In this document: positions 1-8,532 of the stretch, piece by piece
How positions within the stretch are numbered: position 1 is the first letter of the stretch
Layout: each line of letters opens with the position of its first letter
NCBI GenBank assembly: GCA_034521975.1
Contig: JAXHLR010000003.1
Span: 1-64,000, forward strand
DNA: 64,000 nucleotides
Direction of reading: 5' to 3'
Source: Acidimicrobiales bacterium
GTDB taxonomy: Bacteria; Actinomycetota; Acidimicrobiia; Acidimicrobiales; SKKL01
The notes under the pieces: model-generated
The model's database searches: none
Seen by the model: the letters and a program-made list of their open reading frames with translations, nothing else
Told to the model about the DNA's origin: nothing
Position numbers and translations under genes: made by a program

Positions 1-6
1 CTCCTT

Positions 7-43
7 CGGTTGAGCCGCAGGTGCAGCGCCGTCGGCTGAACCG
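7..43 (-). terminator. Possible hairpin after the exopolysaccharide operon
   Basis: An inverted repeat of 11-nt arms with one central mismatch (CGGTTGAGCCG at 7-17 and CGGCTGAACCG at 33-43) lies just after the stop of the last gene of the minus-strand operon. No T-run follows on that strand, so its role as a terminator is weakly supported. Confidence 0.25.
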
Positions 44-59
44 ACTCGCCGCCCGACGC

Positions 60-1520
60 TCAGAACTCCCGTGCCGATGGCGGGTTGGCGTCGGGTGCCC
101 AGGCCTCGGCGTTGCTCGCCAGGCGCAGCAGCACGACAGCGACGTTGCCCCGACCGATGCGGTGGTCGGGCAGGAACATGCCCGATTGGCCAGAACCCCG
201 TGTGACTCCGGTCGCGCGAGCCCACCGCAAGGCCGGCTCATAGGCCACCCCGCTCGGCACATCCACGAACCCGTGGTGGGTCGGTTCGTCGGGCGCACCG
301 GCAGCCATCCAGAGCAGGACGACCAGCTCGGCCCTGCTGATCGGCTGGTTCGGCTCGAATCGAGATCCGGGAGCGAGCTGGTCGAGCATCCCGACCGAAC
401 GTGCCCATCTCAGCTCGGGGGAGAACGGAGCGGCCGGGCCCACGTCGAGGAATCCGTGCGGGACGTCGACCTGTGGCCGGTCCGCGAGACGCCACAGGAA
501 GCTGAGGGCTTGACGGCGGGTCACCGGGTTCCGGGTCCCGAACACGTCGTCGACCACCGTGATGTCGTGGTAGCGGGCCCAGGCAGCAGCTTGGCCGGTC
601 GGGCTCAGGTGTTCGACGTCGACGAAACCGGGGTCGGGGAGCGGGTCGGGGCGTGGTCGGGTCCACGGGGACGGTTCGGATGCGGTGCTCTGTCCTGATG
701 GACCGTTCGCGATGAGCCGGAAGCGGTAGGGGGTGCCGTTGATCAGCCCGCCGACGACACAGCTGGTCGCGGTGGTCGAACAGGTCCGACCACCGGGTTC
801 GGCTTGGACGAGGATGTTCCCGCTCGCCGATGACTGGATCTGTACTGGCCCCCAGGAGACCGTCACCGAGCGGTCTCCGGCGCGGGCCCACGGGGGGCCG
901 GGACGCTCGTTGGAGCGGCCACCGACGGCACCGCCCCCTCCGCCACCGCCCGAAGGAGGCGATGGAGGCGAAGGAGGCGACATCGTCGTGGTCGTGGTCG
1001 TCGGCGCCTCGGTGGTCGAGGTGGTCGAGGTCGTCGTGGTCGTCGGCGCCTCGGTGGTCGAGGTGGTCGAGGTCGTCGAGGTCGTCGAGGTCGTCGAGGT
1101 CGTCGTGGTCGTCGGTGGCGGTGGCTCCCACCCGGTCGGGCGCATCGACGCGTCCACGTCGCCGATGGGGACGCTGCTGACCTCGACCACCACGGCATCG
1201 CCGGCGGTGTTCGTGTCCTGCCAGTACTCCTCCACGTAGAGGTCGGTGAAGTCGACGAACCCGACCGTGAACAGACCCGTTGGCACCTCGGGCATGGTGT
1301 AGTGGCCCTCGGTGTCGGTGAACGCCGCGCTGCCGGCGGTGTGGTCGAGCGACTCGGCGTACACGTAGATGCCGACGAGGCCGAGACCGGTCTCCTCCGA
1401 CGTCACCCGACCCGAGATCGTGACCGGACCGACGGCGACCGCCGGCACGACGACGAGCATCGCCGCGAGCAGCAATGACGCGGACGCGGCGACGAACCAG
1501 CCTCGAAACCAGCGGGACAT
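60..1520 (-). CDS. Secreted surface protein: regulatory-like, FN3 and SLH domains
   Basis: Predicted exported cell-surface protein of about 486 aa. It starts with a signal peptide (MSRWFRGWF, then a run of A, L and V to about residue 30). A carboxypeptidase-regulatory-like beta-sandwich follows (about 33-130), then a low-complexity Thr/Ser/Glu/Pro linker and a short Pro/Gly-rich stretch. Next comes a fibronectin-III-like domain (about 215-300) and three SLH motifs (FVDV/FLDV-type) to the end. SLH motifs normally bind secondary cell-wall polymers, which suggests a wall-attached product. The ATG at 1520 overlaps the upstream stop as TGATG, so it is the last gene of the operon. A role in holding the polymer at the surface is inference from position. 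Confidence 0.8.
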   Translation of the reverse strand: MSRWFRGWFVAASASLLLAAMLVVVPAVAVGPVTISGRVTSEETGLGLVGIYVYAESLDHTAGSAAFTDTEGHYTMPEVPTGLFTVGFVDFTDLYVEEYWQDTNTAGDAVVVEVSSVPIGDVDASMRPTGWEPPPPTTTTTSTTSTTSTTSTTSTTEAPTTTTTSTTSTTEAPTTTTTTMSPPSPPSPPSGGGGGGGAVGGRSNERPGPPWARAGDRSVTVSWGPVQIQSSASGNILVQAEPGGRTCSTTATSCVVGGLINGTPYRFRLIANGPSGQSTASEPSPWTRPRPDPLPDPGFVDVEHLSPTGQAAAWARYHDITVVDDVFGTRNPVTRRQALSFLWRLADRPQVDVPHGFLDVGPAAPFSPELRWARSVGMLDQLAPGSRFEPNQPISRAELVVLLWMAAGAPDEPTHHGFVDVPSGVAYEPALRWARATGVTRGSGQSGMFLPDHRIGRGNVAVVLLRLASNAEAWAPDANPPSAREF

Positions 1521-2575
1521 CAACACGGTTGCCTCCAGGCGGAGAGGTCACGGTCTTTGGCCATGGAGCTGAACCCCAGCGGAGCCGTGACGGGACAGAA
1601 CTCGGCGGGCGACAGGTCGTACTCCACGTGGAGCACCGCCTTGCCGGCCCGGACGAAGGGCAGGAGCAGGCCGCACTCGCCGTAGCGGGCGCACTCCTCG
1701 TTGATGGCGAAGTCGAACACGTCCACCAGTTCGCCGACCTGGTCCACATCGTTCTTCAAGGCGATCGACAGGCCTCGCTCGTGGGCGATGTTGGCCAGCC
1801 AGCGGTTGTAGACGAGCTGGTCCTCGGCGGTGAGGGGGAACCCGGTCTCGTTGACGTACCCGTCGATGTTGTCGGGCTCGACGGCGTCGAACCCCTTGTC
1901 GGCGCAGAGGTCGAAGCGGGCCTCGATGATCGGGGCGAGCAGGTCGATGCGACGGATGTCGAGCCACCGCTCCCCCGGCCAGCCGTTCGGGTTCCCGAGG
2001 ATCGACGAGGGGAACTCGTCGGCGTCGGAGCGCCAGTCCTCCCATGCGCCGACGCTCACGTAGCAGATGACCCGCCTGCCTCTTGCGTGGAGCTCTCCAA
2101 CGGTCGAGGCCGTGGTGTCGAAGCCGTCGAGGTCGTAGATGGGCACATCGATGCTGAGGTCGATGAGGCCGGACAGCTGCCACTGCCAGGGGGTGCCGGG
2201 GGTGGGAACCCATCGCGGAGGAGGTCGGCCAGTCGCGTCGGTGCCCCTCGCCGGTGCCGGATCGGGCGAGGACGAGGAGGTGACGCCATCGGACCCCGGC
2301 GGGTGAGCGGGCGGGTCTCCCGCCGGAGCCGATGGCGCGGGTGCAGCACTCGATGGAGCGGGGACGGATTCCGCACTCGTCGGTGTCGCACCCGGGTGCT
2401 CGACCACGAGGCCACCTGTGGTCGAGACTTCTTCGGTCAGAGCGGAGGGTCGGGGTTCTCCGTCCGAGGGACGGGTGGAGCCGATGGCGATCACGATCGT
2501 GACCACCGCACCGACCAACAGGAGAAGCGCCAGCAGCGGCAGCAGGCCACGAGCACGGAGTGATCCACGGTTCAC
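1520..2575 (-). CDS. GH114-type endo-alpha-1,4-polygalactosaminidase, membrane anchored
   Basis: Predicted 351-aa extracytoplasmic glycoside hydrolase. An N-terminal hydrophobic segment (about residues 9-30) acts as signal or anchor and is followed by a Ser/Pro/Ala-rich linker to about 115. The rest is a TIM-barrel of the GH114 (Ega3/PelA hydrolase) type, with the family blocks CYVSVGAWEDWR and GFDAVEPDNIDGY, the latter carrying the acidic residues typical of the active site. GH114 enzymes cut alpha-1,4 galactosamine-containing polymers such as fungal galactosaminogalactan and Pel. The GTG start at 2575 overlaps the upstream stop as GTGA, which fixes the start better than any upstream codon. 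In Pseudomonas the equivalent activity is one domain of PelA; here it is a separate gene. Confidence 0.85.
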   Translation of the reverse strand: MNRGSLRARGLLPLLALLLLVGAVVTIVIAIGSTRPSDGEPRPSALTEEVSTTGGLVVEHPGATPTSAESVPAPSSAAPAPSAPAGDPPAHPPGSDGVTSSSSPDPAPARGTDATGRPPPRWVPTPGTPWQWQLSGLIDLSIDVPIYDLDGFDTTASTVGELHARGRRVICYVSVGAWEDWRSDADEFPSSILGNPNGWPGERWLDIRRIDLLAPIIEARFDLCADKGFDAVEPDNIDGYVNETGFPLTAEDQLVYNRWLANIAHERGLSIALKNDVDQVGELVDVFDFAINEECARYGECGLLLPFVRAGKAVLHVEYDLSPAEFCPVTAPLGFSSMAKDRDLSAWRQPC

Positions 2576-3801
2576 CACCTGACCGCGAACATCTGGTCGG
2601 GGTCCTCGACGAACCCGGCACACGCGACGAGGCCGCCGGCGACGGCGAGGAGTGGCGCCACCCAGACGAACCCCACGGCACACACCAACACCCCTGCACC
2701 GGTCACCGCCAGACCCGTTCCCGGATGACCGGTCGCCTCGGCCACCACCGCGACCAGACCGACCAAGCCGACCATTGCCACCGTCACCGGGACCACCGCC
2801 GGCACCATGGTGCTCGCTGCCAGGATGAGGATGGCCACGACTCCCAGGTACGTCAGGAAGGTGACGACCAGCAGCCTGGCGACGAACTGACGACCGCGGA
2901 GGGTCGGGCCGTCTGACAGCGCCTCACCTCCGAGGAGGATCGGCACCCGCGTCCAGATCAGGTCGAGCTGGATGGTGGCGGCCGACAGGGCCACCAGCGT
3001 GGGGAGCACGGCGACGATGAGGGACTCCGTCCCGAGGTGCTCGGTGCTGCGGGTGGCCAGGAGGACCAACGTTCCGAAGGCGGCCATCGCCAGGGCAGGC
3101 ACGATCACGATCCGCCACGGCAATGCCGGTCGGGCACTGGGAACGGCGTGATGAAGGCTCATCGCTGCCAGACCGGCGACGGCGAGCAGCACTCCGACCG
3201 CTGGGTAGGCAGCATCTGCTCCGAGTCCTACGGCGGAGAGCGAGCCTCCCACCGCTGCGATCGTGGCCACGGGCAGTGCTTCGACCATGAGACCGAGCCC
3301 CACGAGGGCGATCAGCAGGCCGCCCCCGATGAGCCCGCCGGCGAGGACGCCGGTGACGACGGCGGCCACGGCCACGATCAGGGCGACGGAGGCGATGTCG
3401 TTGCGCATCACGGCCACGCCGTGGTGAGCCACCAGGTAGCGGCGGTGCAACAGCGCGACGATTCCGAGCGAGAACGGGAGGACGATCCGGGCCGTCGCGG
3501 TCAGTCGGTCGCTCCCGACGACCGACTCCAGGGGTTGGATCCACCCGATGGTGAGCGCAGCGAGCACGATCGACGCGATGTGACGGTGCATTCGATCCCG
3601 ACGTCTCGGGACCCCGACGACGGGCCCGACGTCGTGACGCCGGTAGGACACCTGATCACCGGCATCGAGCGCGACCCGGGGTCGAACCCCCGACCACGCT
3701 TCGAGCACGACGGCCAGCTCGAGGGGGTCCTGGACGGGGCGCCCCAGACGGGCCTCGGCACGAACACGAGCGAGCTCGGGGTCGAGTCCCGACGCGTTCA
3801 C
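2572..3801 (-). CDS. Polytopic membrane protein of the Pel-like operon (PelG position)
   Basis: A 409-aa protein with a soluble N-terminus of about 70 residues followed by roughly ten to twelve hydrophobic segments rich in A, V, L and G. No catalytic motif is visible. It is translationally coupled to both neighbours: the GTG start overlaps the PelF-like stop as GTGA, and its own stop overlaps the GH114 start. In known pel clusters the gene after pelF is pelG, a polytopic flippase-like protein that works with PelF. Position and topology fit that job, but I do not recognise PelG at sequence level, so the assignment is by context only. A different exporter or assembly protein is possible. Confidence 0.6.
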   Translation of the reverse strand: MNASGLDPELARVRAEARLGRPVQDPLELAVVLEAWSGVRPRVALDAGDQVSYRRHDVGPVVGVPRRRDRMHRHIASIVLAALTIGWIQPLESVVGSDRLTATARIVLPFSLGIVALLHRRYLVAHHGVAVMRNDIASVALIVAVAAVVTGVLAGGLIGGGLLIALVGLGLMVEALPVATIAAVGGSLSAVGLGADAAYPAVGVLLAVAGLAAMSLHHAVPSARPALPWRIVIVPALAMAAFGTLVLLATRSTEHLGTESLIVAVLPTLVALSAATIQLDLIWTRVPILLGGEALSDGPTLRGRQFVARLLVVTFLTYLGVVAILILAASTMVPAVVPVTVAMVGLVGLVAVVAEATGHPGTGLAVTGAGVLVCAVGFVWVAPLLAVAGGLVACAGFVEDPDQMFAVRW

Positions 3802-5267
3802 GCCGCCTCCCTGCTGGCGACCTCGGTGAGGAGGGTGCGGTATCGCTCGATGAAGGTGGCCTGCGAGTAGCGTTCCGCGACCCGACGGCGGCCTCGGAGG
3901 CCGAGCAGGTCCGCCAGGCCGGGATCCCGGATCAGGGCGGTCACCCCGTCGGCGAGCCGATCGACGTCGCCTGGTGGAGTGATGAACCCGCATCCCTCCA
4001 TCGAGTCGGCGACGCCTCCCACTGCAGTGGCGACGACCGGTCTGGCCTGCGACATCGCCTCGAGCAGGGAGATGGGCAGGCCTTCGGAGATGGAAGTCGA
4101 CAAGACGATGTCGCCATCGCACACGGCGGTCAGCGGCGCGCGGGTGGGGCCGAGGAAGCGGAACCGGTCGCCGAGGCCGAGACGGGCGTGGGCGTGGTAG
4201 CAGCTGGCGGCGTAGGACTCGCTGCCAGGCGACACCGGCCCGTGGTGTACGAAGCGGGCCTCGGGCACCCGCCGCACGACCTCGGCGGCGACCTCGATGA
4301 GGGTGTGGATGTCCTTGAGCGGGTCGATGCGCCCGACGGTGACGACTCGACCGCTGCGGGGAGGGGGAGCCGGCTCGTGGTCGGCAATGCCGATGCCGTT
4401 CGGCACCGGTCGGATGCGCTGGGTCGGCACTCCCAGGCCCTGCTCCCAGGGCAGGTGGGAGCTGGTGACGGGGGCGACGACGTCGGCGGCGTGATAGCCG
4501 ATGCGCGCCAGTCCTCGGGCGACGCGGGTGGCGACCCATCGGGGTCCGGGCCGCGCGCCGGACCGGCAGGCAGCGAGATAGGCCTCACGGACGTAGACAC
4601 CGTGCTCGGCGAGAACGATCGGCGTGCCGGTGAGGGCACGATCGACCACTGCGGGGATGGCGGCCCAGCCCGCGGCGGTGACCAGGTGCACGTCGACCGG
4701 TGGGGTGGGCTCTGCGGCGCAGGCCGCGACCCAGCCGAGAGTCCGGTACAGATCGAGGGTGGTCCAGCGGTCGAGCATCGGCGTTTCGCCGGGTTCGCCC
4801 GGTTGGGCGGTGACGAGATCAACCAGACGGGACCGGAACCGGCGCCACGCTCCCGGGTCACGGAACACGGCGAGGCTCTCGGGTCGGCGACGGAACGCCA
4901 CCAGCACCTCGATTGCCGCGTCGGGATCGCTGTCCCACCCGAGCAGAGAGGCGGCAAGGTCGGCCGGTAGGTCGAGCATCTCGAGGGGACGACGCCGGAG
5001 GTCCCAGCCGTCCACCCGGTGGGGGGTCAGGTCGTTCCACACCCTCACCCCGGGCAGGAGCCGGGCTCGCACCGGCACGTCGAACACGGACCGGATCATG
5101 GTGGTGCCGGGTGCGATCGGGAAGATGTTCCAGCCGAGGTCGGGCAGGTGCTCGATCAGCTGGGCGCACCAGGTGCTGACCCCGCCCACGACGAACGGGT
5201 AGGTGCCCTCGGTGGTGAGCAGCACTCTGGGCGAACCGGTGCCGGGCTGTCCGGGTGATCGACCCAT
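3798..5267 (-). CDS. PelF-type GT4 glycosyltransferase (DUF3492 + GT4)
   Basis: A 489-aa cytosolic glycosyltransferase. The N-terminus carries the PelF/DUF3492 signature TEGTYPFVVGGVSTW near residue 18. The C-terminal half is a GT4 domain with the nucleotide-sugar-binding GRIDPLKD block, a HHGP motif and the E-x7-E-like ISEGLPISLLE block. PelF polymerises N-acetylgalactosamine/N-acetylglucosamine from UDP-sugars for the Pel polysaccharide. The length agrees with PelF (about 500 aa). The ATG at 5267 lies one base after the stop of the deacetylase-like gene, and the 3' end overlaps the next start by GTGA. This is the strongest single indicator that the operon makes a Pel-like polymer. Confidence 0.88.
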   Translation of the reverse strand: MGRSPGQPGTGSPRVLLTTEGTYPFVVGGVSTWCAQLIEHLPDLGWNIFPIAPGTTMIRSVFDVPVRARLLPGVRVWNDLTPHRVDGWDLRRRPLEMLDLPADLAASLLGWDSDPDAAIEVLVAFRRRPESLAVFRDPGAWRRFRSRLVDLVTAQPGEPGETPMLDRWTTLDLYRTLGWVAACAAEPTPPVDVHLVTAAGWAAIPAVVDRALTGTPIVLAEHGVYVREAYLAACRSGARPGPRWVATRVARGLARIGYHAADVVAPVTSSHLPWEQGLGVPTQRIRPVPNGIGIADHEPAPPPRSGRVVTVGRIDPLKDIHTLIEVAAEVVRRVPEARFVHHGPVSPGSESYAASCYHAHARLGLGDRFRFLGPTRAPLTAVCDGDIVLSTSISEGLPISLLEAMSQARPVVATAVGGVADSMEGCGFITPPGDVDRLADGVTALIRDPGLADLLGLRGRRRVAERYSQATFIERYRTLLTEVASREAA

Positions 5268-5268
5268 C

Positions 5269-7299
5269 TCAGGACTCCGCGGCGATGGTCACGGTGACCG
5301 GTGACCCGGCACCGACCGAGACCCATCCAGAGCTGCGCCCCGCATAGGCCGTTCCGTGGTTCACGCCACCGATGGTTGATCCGGTGGGGGTGGTCAACGG
5401 CACATGGACCGTGCCGTTGGCCGACTCGATGGTGACCGTGCCGTCCTGGAGGTAGGCGGTGACACCAGCCTGGGCGTCCTCCCACACGTCGCTACGGCGG
5501 AGGGCGATGGCAGCCTGGGTCATCGTCGGTGCGACAATCGGCGTGTCGGGTGCGTAGATGCCCCGGTAGCGGGCGAGGAGCTCGTCGAGGACGGGGAGCA
5601 GGATCCGGTCCTCGGCCAGGTTCGACTGGTGGGCGTAGTGCGGGCGGGGGTCGTTGCCCATCACGTGGCCCAGGGCGATGCCCGCCTCGAGCGGGACGAT
5701 GTAGCTCTGGAACCCCGAAGCGGAGTCGAGCGGCGAGATGCAGGTGCTGCGGGGATCGATGGTGCAGATGCCGCTCCCGCCGTCCTCGGTCGAGGTGTAG
5801 ATCCAGTTGTACTCGTCGACCTCCTCTGCCTCGGTGCCCACGTTGTAGAAGATGTTCATCGGATGGCGGGGAACGGTCAGGGCCGACCCCACGAACCGCT
5901 GCTCGGGTTCGCGGGAAGCATCGGAGGCGACGTAGCTGATTCCGGCGGCGCCGAGGGCGGACACGAAGTTCGGGTTGTCCGCCGGTTGCTGCGGTTCGAC
6001 ACGGAGCCCCGAGTGCTCGCCGGGAACCAACTCGTTGGGGTCGAACGGGATGCGGCGTCGTTGGGCCCAACCGATGTTGCCGACCAGCTCCTCGACGATG
6101 GTCGGCTCGTCCAGGTACTGGGGATTCGCGGTGCCACCGACGCACTGCCAGGGGATGACGCTGAAGTCCTGGAGGCACCCCATGAACGGATGCGAGTAGG
6201 TGTGGTTGATCCACCGGAACCGGTGGCGGTTGGCCAGGAGCGACTCGCTGAGCGGATCGTGGACCTGAGTGGCGAAGGCCTCGTCGCTGCCCGCGCCGTT
6301 GTAGGCGAAGTCGAGGACGAACCCTTGGGCCTGTTGCCACTGGCGCACGGCGAGCAGGTCGTCGGCGGTCATCCGGATCGGTTCGGTCGGGTAGATCTCG
6401 GATCCATCGGGGTTGCGGGGGCAGTCATCCTCTGGGGTGCAGTTCCCGACGGTGCTCCAGCGGGCATCGGACATGAAGATGTCGTCGATGTGGACCGACA
6501 GGTAGTTCCGGGCGTACCCGAGGTTCACGCCGCGGGTGACCCAGTCGATGATCCCGGGGGCGAGTGCCCGCAAGTGGCCCTGATGGCGGTTGGCCCCCAT
6601 GGCCACGACCAGTTGCTCCCGACCGACGAGGGTGTGCACACCGATGAGGGGGGCGGACCAGCCTTCGCCGGGCACCGGCACCTCGACCAGGCTGGTGAAG
6701 GTCTCGCCGTCGGGAGGCGGGTCGAGCGGTGTGGCGAGATAACCCCAGGCGAAGGCGTCGACGGTGAGCGAGCCGGCGAGGTAGCCGAAGGGACCGGCCA
6801 GTCCGGCGGGGGTCACGGTGGCCACCGCTCCATCGAGCGGACCGTTGTACTGGGTCCAGTTCAGCCCGACCGATGGTCCGGCCCACACCCGGGCGTAGGC
6901 GCGCCGGATCCCGAAGTGGGCTTCGTAGGTGTCGAGTGCATCCATCTCGGCCTGGGTCACCTGACCGAGCACGACGACCTCGTTGGAGGGGAGGATCACC
7001 GCTTGGAACCGGGCTCGTTCGAGCTCACCAGCGACGTCGCTGAGGAAGGTGGCGTCGATGGCCGGGCGGGCAGGATCGTTCAGGTCCACGATGGTGCGGG
7101 GGGTGCCCCGCTGGTCGAGCTCGGAGATGAGCGCGTCGACCTGGGGACCGCCGTCGTCGAGGACGAGCACGATCAGGTCGACGCGCGGCCCCCCGGCCTG
7201 GGCGGGGCTCGACGTCGCCGGCAACGCTGCCAGCAAGACGAGGACCGCCACGATGAGGGTGACGGTCTTCCGGGCTCGACCAGTGGGGCGGTTCTTCAT
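5269..7299 (-). CDS. Agd3/PelA-like polysaccharide deacetylase (CE18 type)
   Basis: A 676-aa secreted protein with a signal peptide (basic start, hydrophobic stretch to about residue 35). An N-terminal beta-rich region (about 38-250) resembles the accessory carbohydrate-binding part of Agd3-type enzymes. The catalytic region carries HIDD at residues 270-273 and HTYSH at 366-370, matching the metal-binding aspartate and H-x3-H motifs of polysaccharide deacetylases. A small beta-sandwich closes the C-terminus. Agd3 and PelA deacetylate GalNAc residues to make the polymer cationic and adhesive. The ATG at 7299 overlaps the preceding stop as ATGA. The hydrolase that is fused to the deacetylase in Pseudomonas PelA is a separate gene here. 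Confidence 0.8.
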   Translation of the reverse strand: MKNRPTGRARKTVTLIVAVLVLLAALPATSSPAQAGGPRVDLIVLVLDDGGPQVDALISELDQRGTPRTIVDLNDPARPAIDATFLSDVAGELERARFQAVILPSNEVVVLGQVTQAEMDALDTYEAHFGIRRAYARVWAGPSVGLNWTQYNGPLDGAVATVTPAGLAGPFGYLAGSLTVDAFAWGYLATPLDPPPDGETFTSLVEVPVPGEGWSAPLIGVHTLVGREQLVVAMGANRHQGHLRALAPGIIDWVTRGVNLGYARNYLSVHIDDIFMSDARWSTVGNCTPEDDCPRNPDGSEIYPTEPIRMTADDLLAVRQWQQAQGFVLDFAYNGAGSDEAFATQVHDPLSESLLANRHRFRWINHTYSHPFMGCLQDFSVIPWQCVGGTANPQYLDEPTIVEELVGNIGWAQRRRIPFDPNELVPGEHSGLRVEPQQPADNPNFVSALGAAGISYVASDASREPEQRFVGSALTVPRHPMNIFYNVGTEAEEVDEYNWIYTSTEDGGSGICTIDPRSTCISPLDSASGFQSYIVPLEAGIALGHVMGNDPRPHYAHQSNLAEDRILLPVLDELLARYRGIYAPDTPIVAPTMTQAAIALRRSDVWEDAQAGVTAYLQDGTVTIESANGTVHVPLTTPTGSTIGGVNHGTAYAGRSSGWVSVGAGSPVTVTIAAES

Positions 7300-7673
7300 G
7301 CCGACACCGCGTCGCTGTTGGTGCTCCGCGTCGTGCTGCGACGCTCGGGCCGAACCCGCCGGTCGATCTCGGCGACGGGGACCAGCTCGACGAGCTGGGT
7401 GTGGAGCTGGCCTGCGAGGGTCTGAAGGTCGATCGAGGCCTGGATGAGCCCCTGACGCATCAACTCGAGCTCGAGCCATGCGGCCGACAGGTCGTTGGCC
7501 TCGACACTCGAATCGGCCGCGGTCGCCAGCATCCCGGCGATCGATCGAGGGACCGAGCTCGGGCTGACAGGGCGATACTGCTCGGCTCGGAGGCGTGCAT
7601 TCTCCTCACGGAGAGCGACGAGCTCGTCGTGCAGCGCATTGGGGCCGTCGTCTGGGATTGGGCGTCGTGGCAC
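7296..7673 (-). CDS. Small coiled-coil protein opening the Pel-like operon
   Basis: A 125-aa protein of no recognised family. Residues 14-32 (HDELVALREENARLRAEQ) form a leucine-zipper-like coiled coil, and the rest is predicted helical with no signal peptide or membrane segment. The GTG start at 7673 is preceded by a GGAGG about 12 nt upstream, and the stop overlaps the next ATG. As first gene of the operon it could be a regulatory or scaffold component, but nothing in the sequence shows PelD-like GAF/GGDEF or PelE-like TPR features. Confidence 0.6.
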   Translation of the reverse strand: MPRRPIPDDGPNALHDELVALREENARLRAEQYRPVSPSSVPRSIAGMLATAADSSVEANDLSAAWLELELMRQGLIQASIDLQTLAGQLHTQLVELVPVAEIDRRVRPERRSTTRSTNSDAVSA

Positions 7674-7814
7674 GGTTTTATCCGCCTCCGGTCATTGTGC
7701 GGCGTGTGACCGGCTCATTAGGCGCCCTTGCGGGAGTTCCAACAACCCTCACCAGGATGATCTCGACTACGTCATTGGGCGCATACACAACCGCAGTCGC
7801 GCGTCAGATTCGAT

Positions 7815-8423
7815 TCAGAGAGCCGGGCTCTCCCCGCCGAGCCCGACCGACTCGGCCAGGACCACCGCCGCGACCCGAGAGCGAACACCGAGCTTGGAGT
7901 AGATGGACCGCAGATGTGATCGAACCGTCGACGACTGGATGCCGAGATCGGCGGCGATCGCATCGGTGGCGACACCCGACGAGAGCATCGCCAGGACCTG
8001 CTGTTCCCTGGCCGACAAGCGCGTCAGACCCAGCGGTTCAGGAGCGATGAGGTTGACCGGTCCCCGCCGGCGTCGGTGGGTTTGGAGCGCTCTGAGCAGC
8101 TCAGCTCGCCCTGATGCATGGGTCATGACATGATCGACTCGCGCCTCCGACGCCCACCGGAGCACCACTGATGTCGCCCACTCGACGCGGGCGATCACGA
8201 TCGGCATCGCCTCACAACGGTCCAAGGCGGCGCGAAGCTCGTCCACTGGGGCGAGCGAATCGCTGACATCGATGATGCAGCCGTCCACGGTGTTCACGCC
8301 AAGTGCCTGGGCGAGCACGTCGAGTGAATGGACACTGACGACCACACGGTGCCCGTCAGCGGCCAGGAGCGCGACAAGCGATTCGATGAACAGATTCGAA
8401 TCACTACAAATCAACAGGTCCAT
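7815..8423 (-). CDS. LuxR/NarL-type regulator with degenerate receiver
   Basis: A 202-aa DNA-binding protein with a receiver-like N-terminal half (residues 1-125) and a LuxR-type HTH at the C-terminus (LTRLSAREQQVLAMLSSG...STVRSHLRSIYSKLGV). The receiver has only one of the usual N-terminal acidic residues (ICSDSN) and no clear conserved lysine, though an aspartate is present in IIDV. It lies 141 bp upstream of, and on the same strand as, the Pel-like operon, so it is a candidate for its local regulator. The ATG at 8423 is chosen because the receiver fold begins there; the longer open frame upstream runs into the divergent gene. Confidence 0.8.
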   Translation of the reverse strand: MDLLICSDSNLFIESLVALLAADGHRVVVSVHSLDVLAQALGVNTVDGCIIDVSDSLAPVDELRAALDRCEAMPIVIARVEWATSVVLRWASEARVDHVMTHASGRAELLRALQTHRRRRGPVNLIAPEPLGLTRLSAREQQVLAMLSSGVATDAIAADLGIQSSTVRSHLRSIYSKLGVRSRVAAVVLAESVGLGGESPAL

Positions 8424-8532
8424 GGCACACCCTCGCCAAGAGAAACATACTGCAGCAACGACGCGAATTGCTCGCGCTGTGGTGTGACGTAAAGCCCTGT
8501 CCATCTCCGCCGGATGGCGGCATAATGCGTTG

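Noticed and set aside
962-1130. Val/Ser/Trp-rich reading frames opposite the Thr-rich linker of the SLH protein
   Set aside because: They are antisense shadows of a GTCGTGGTC-type repeat; composition is not protein-like and there is no start signal.
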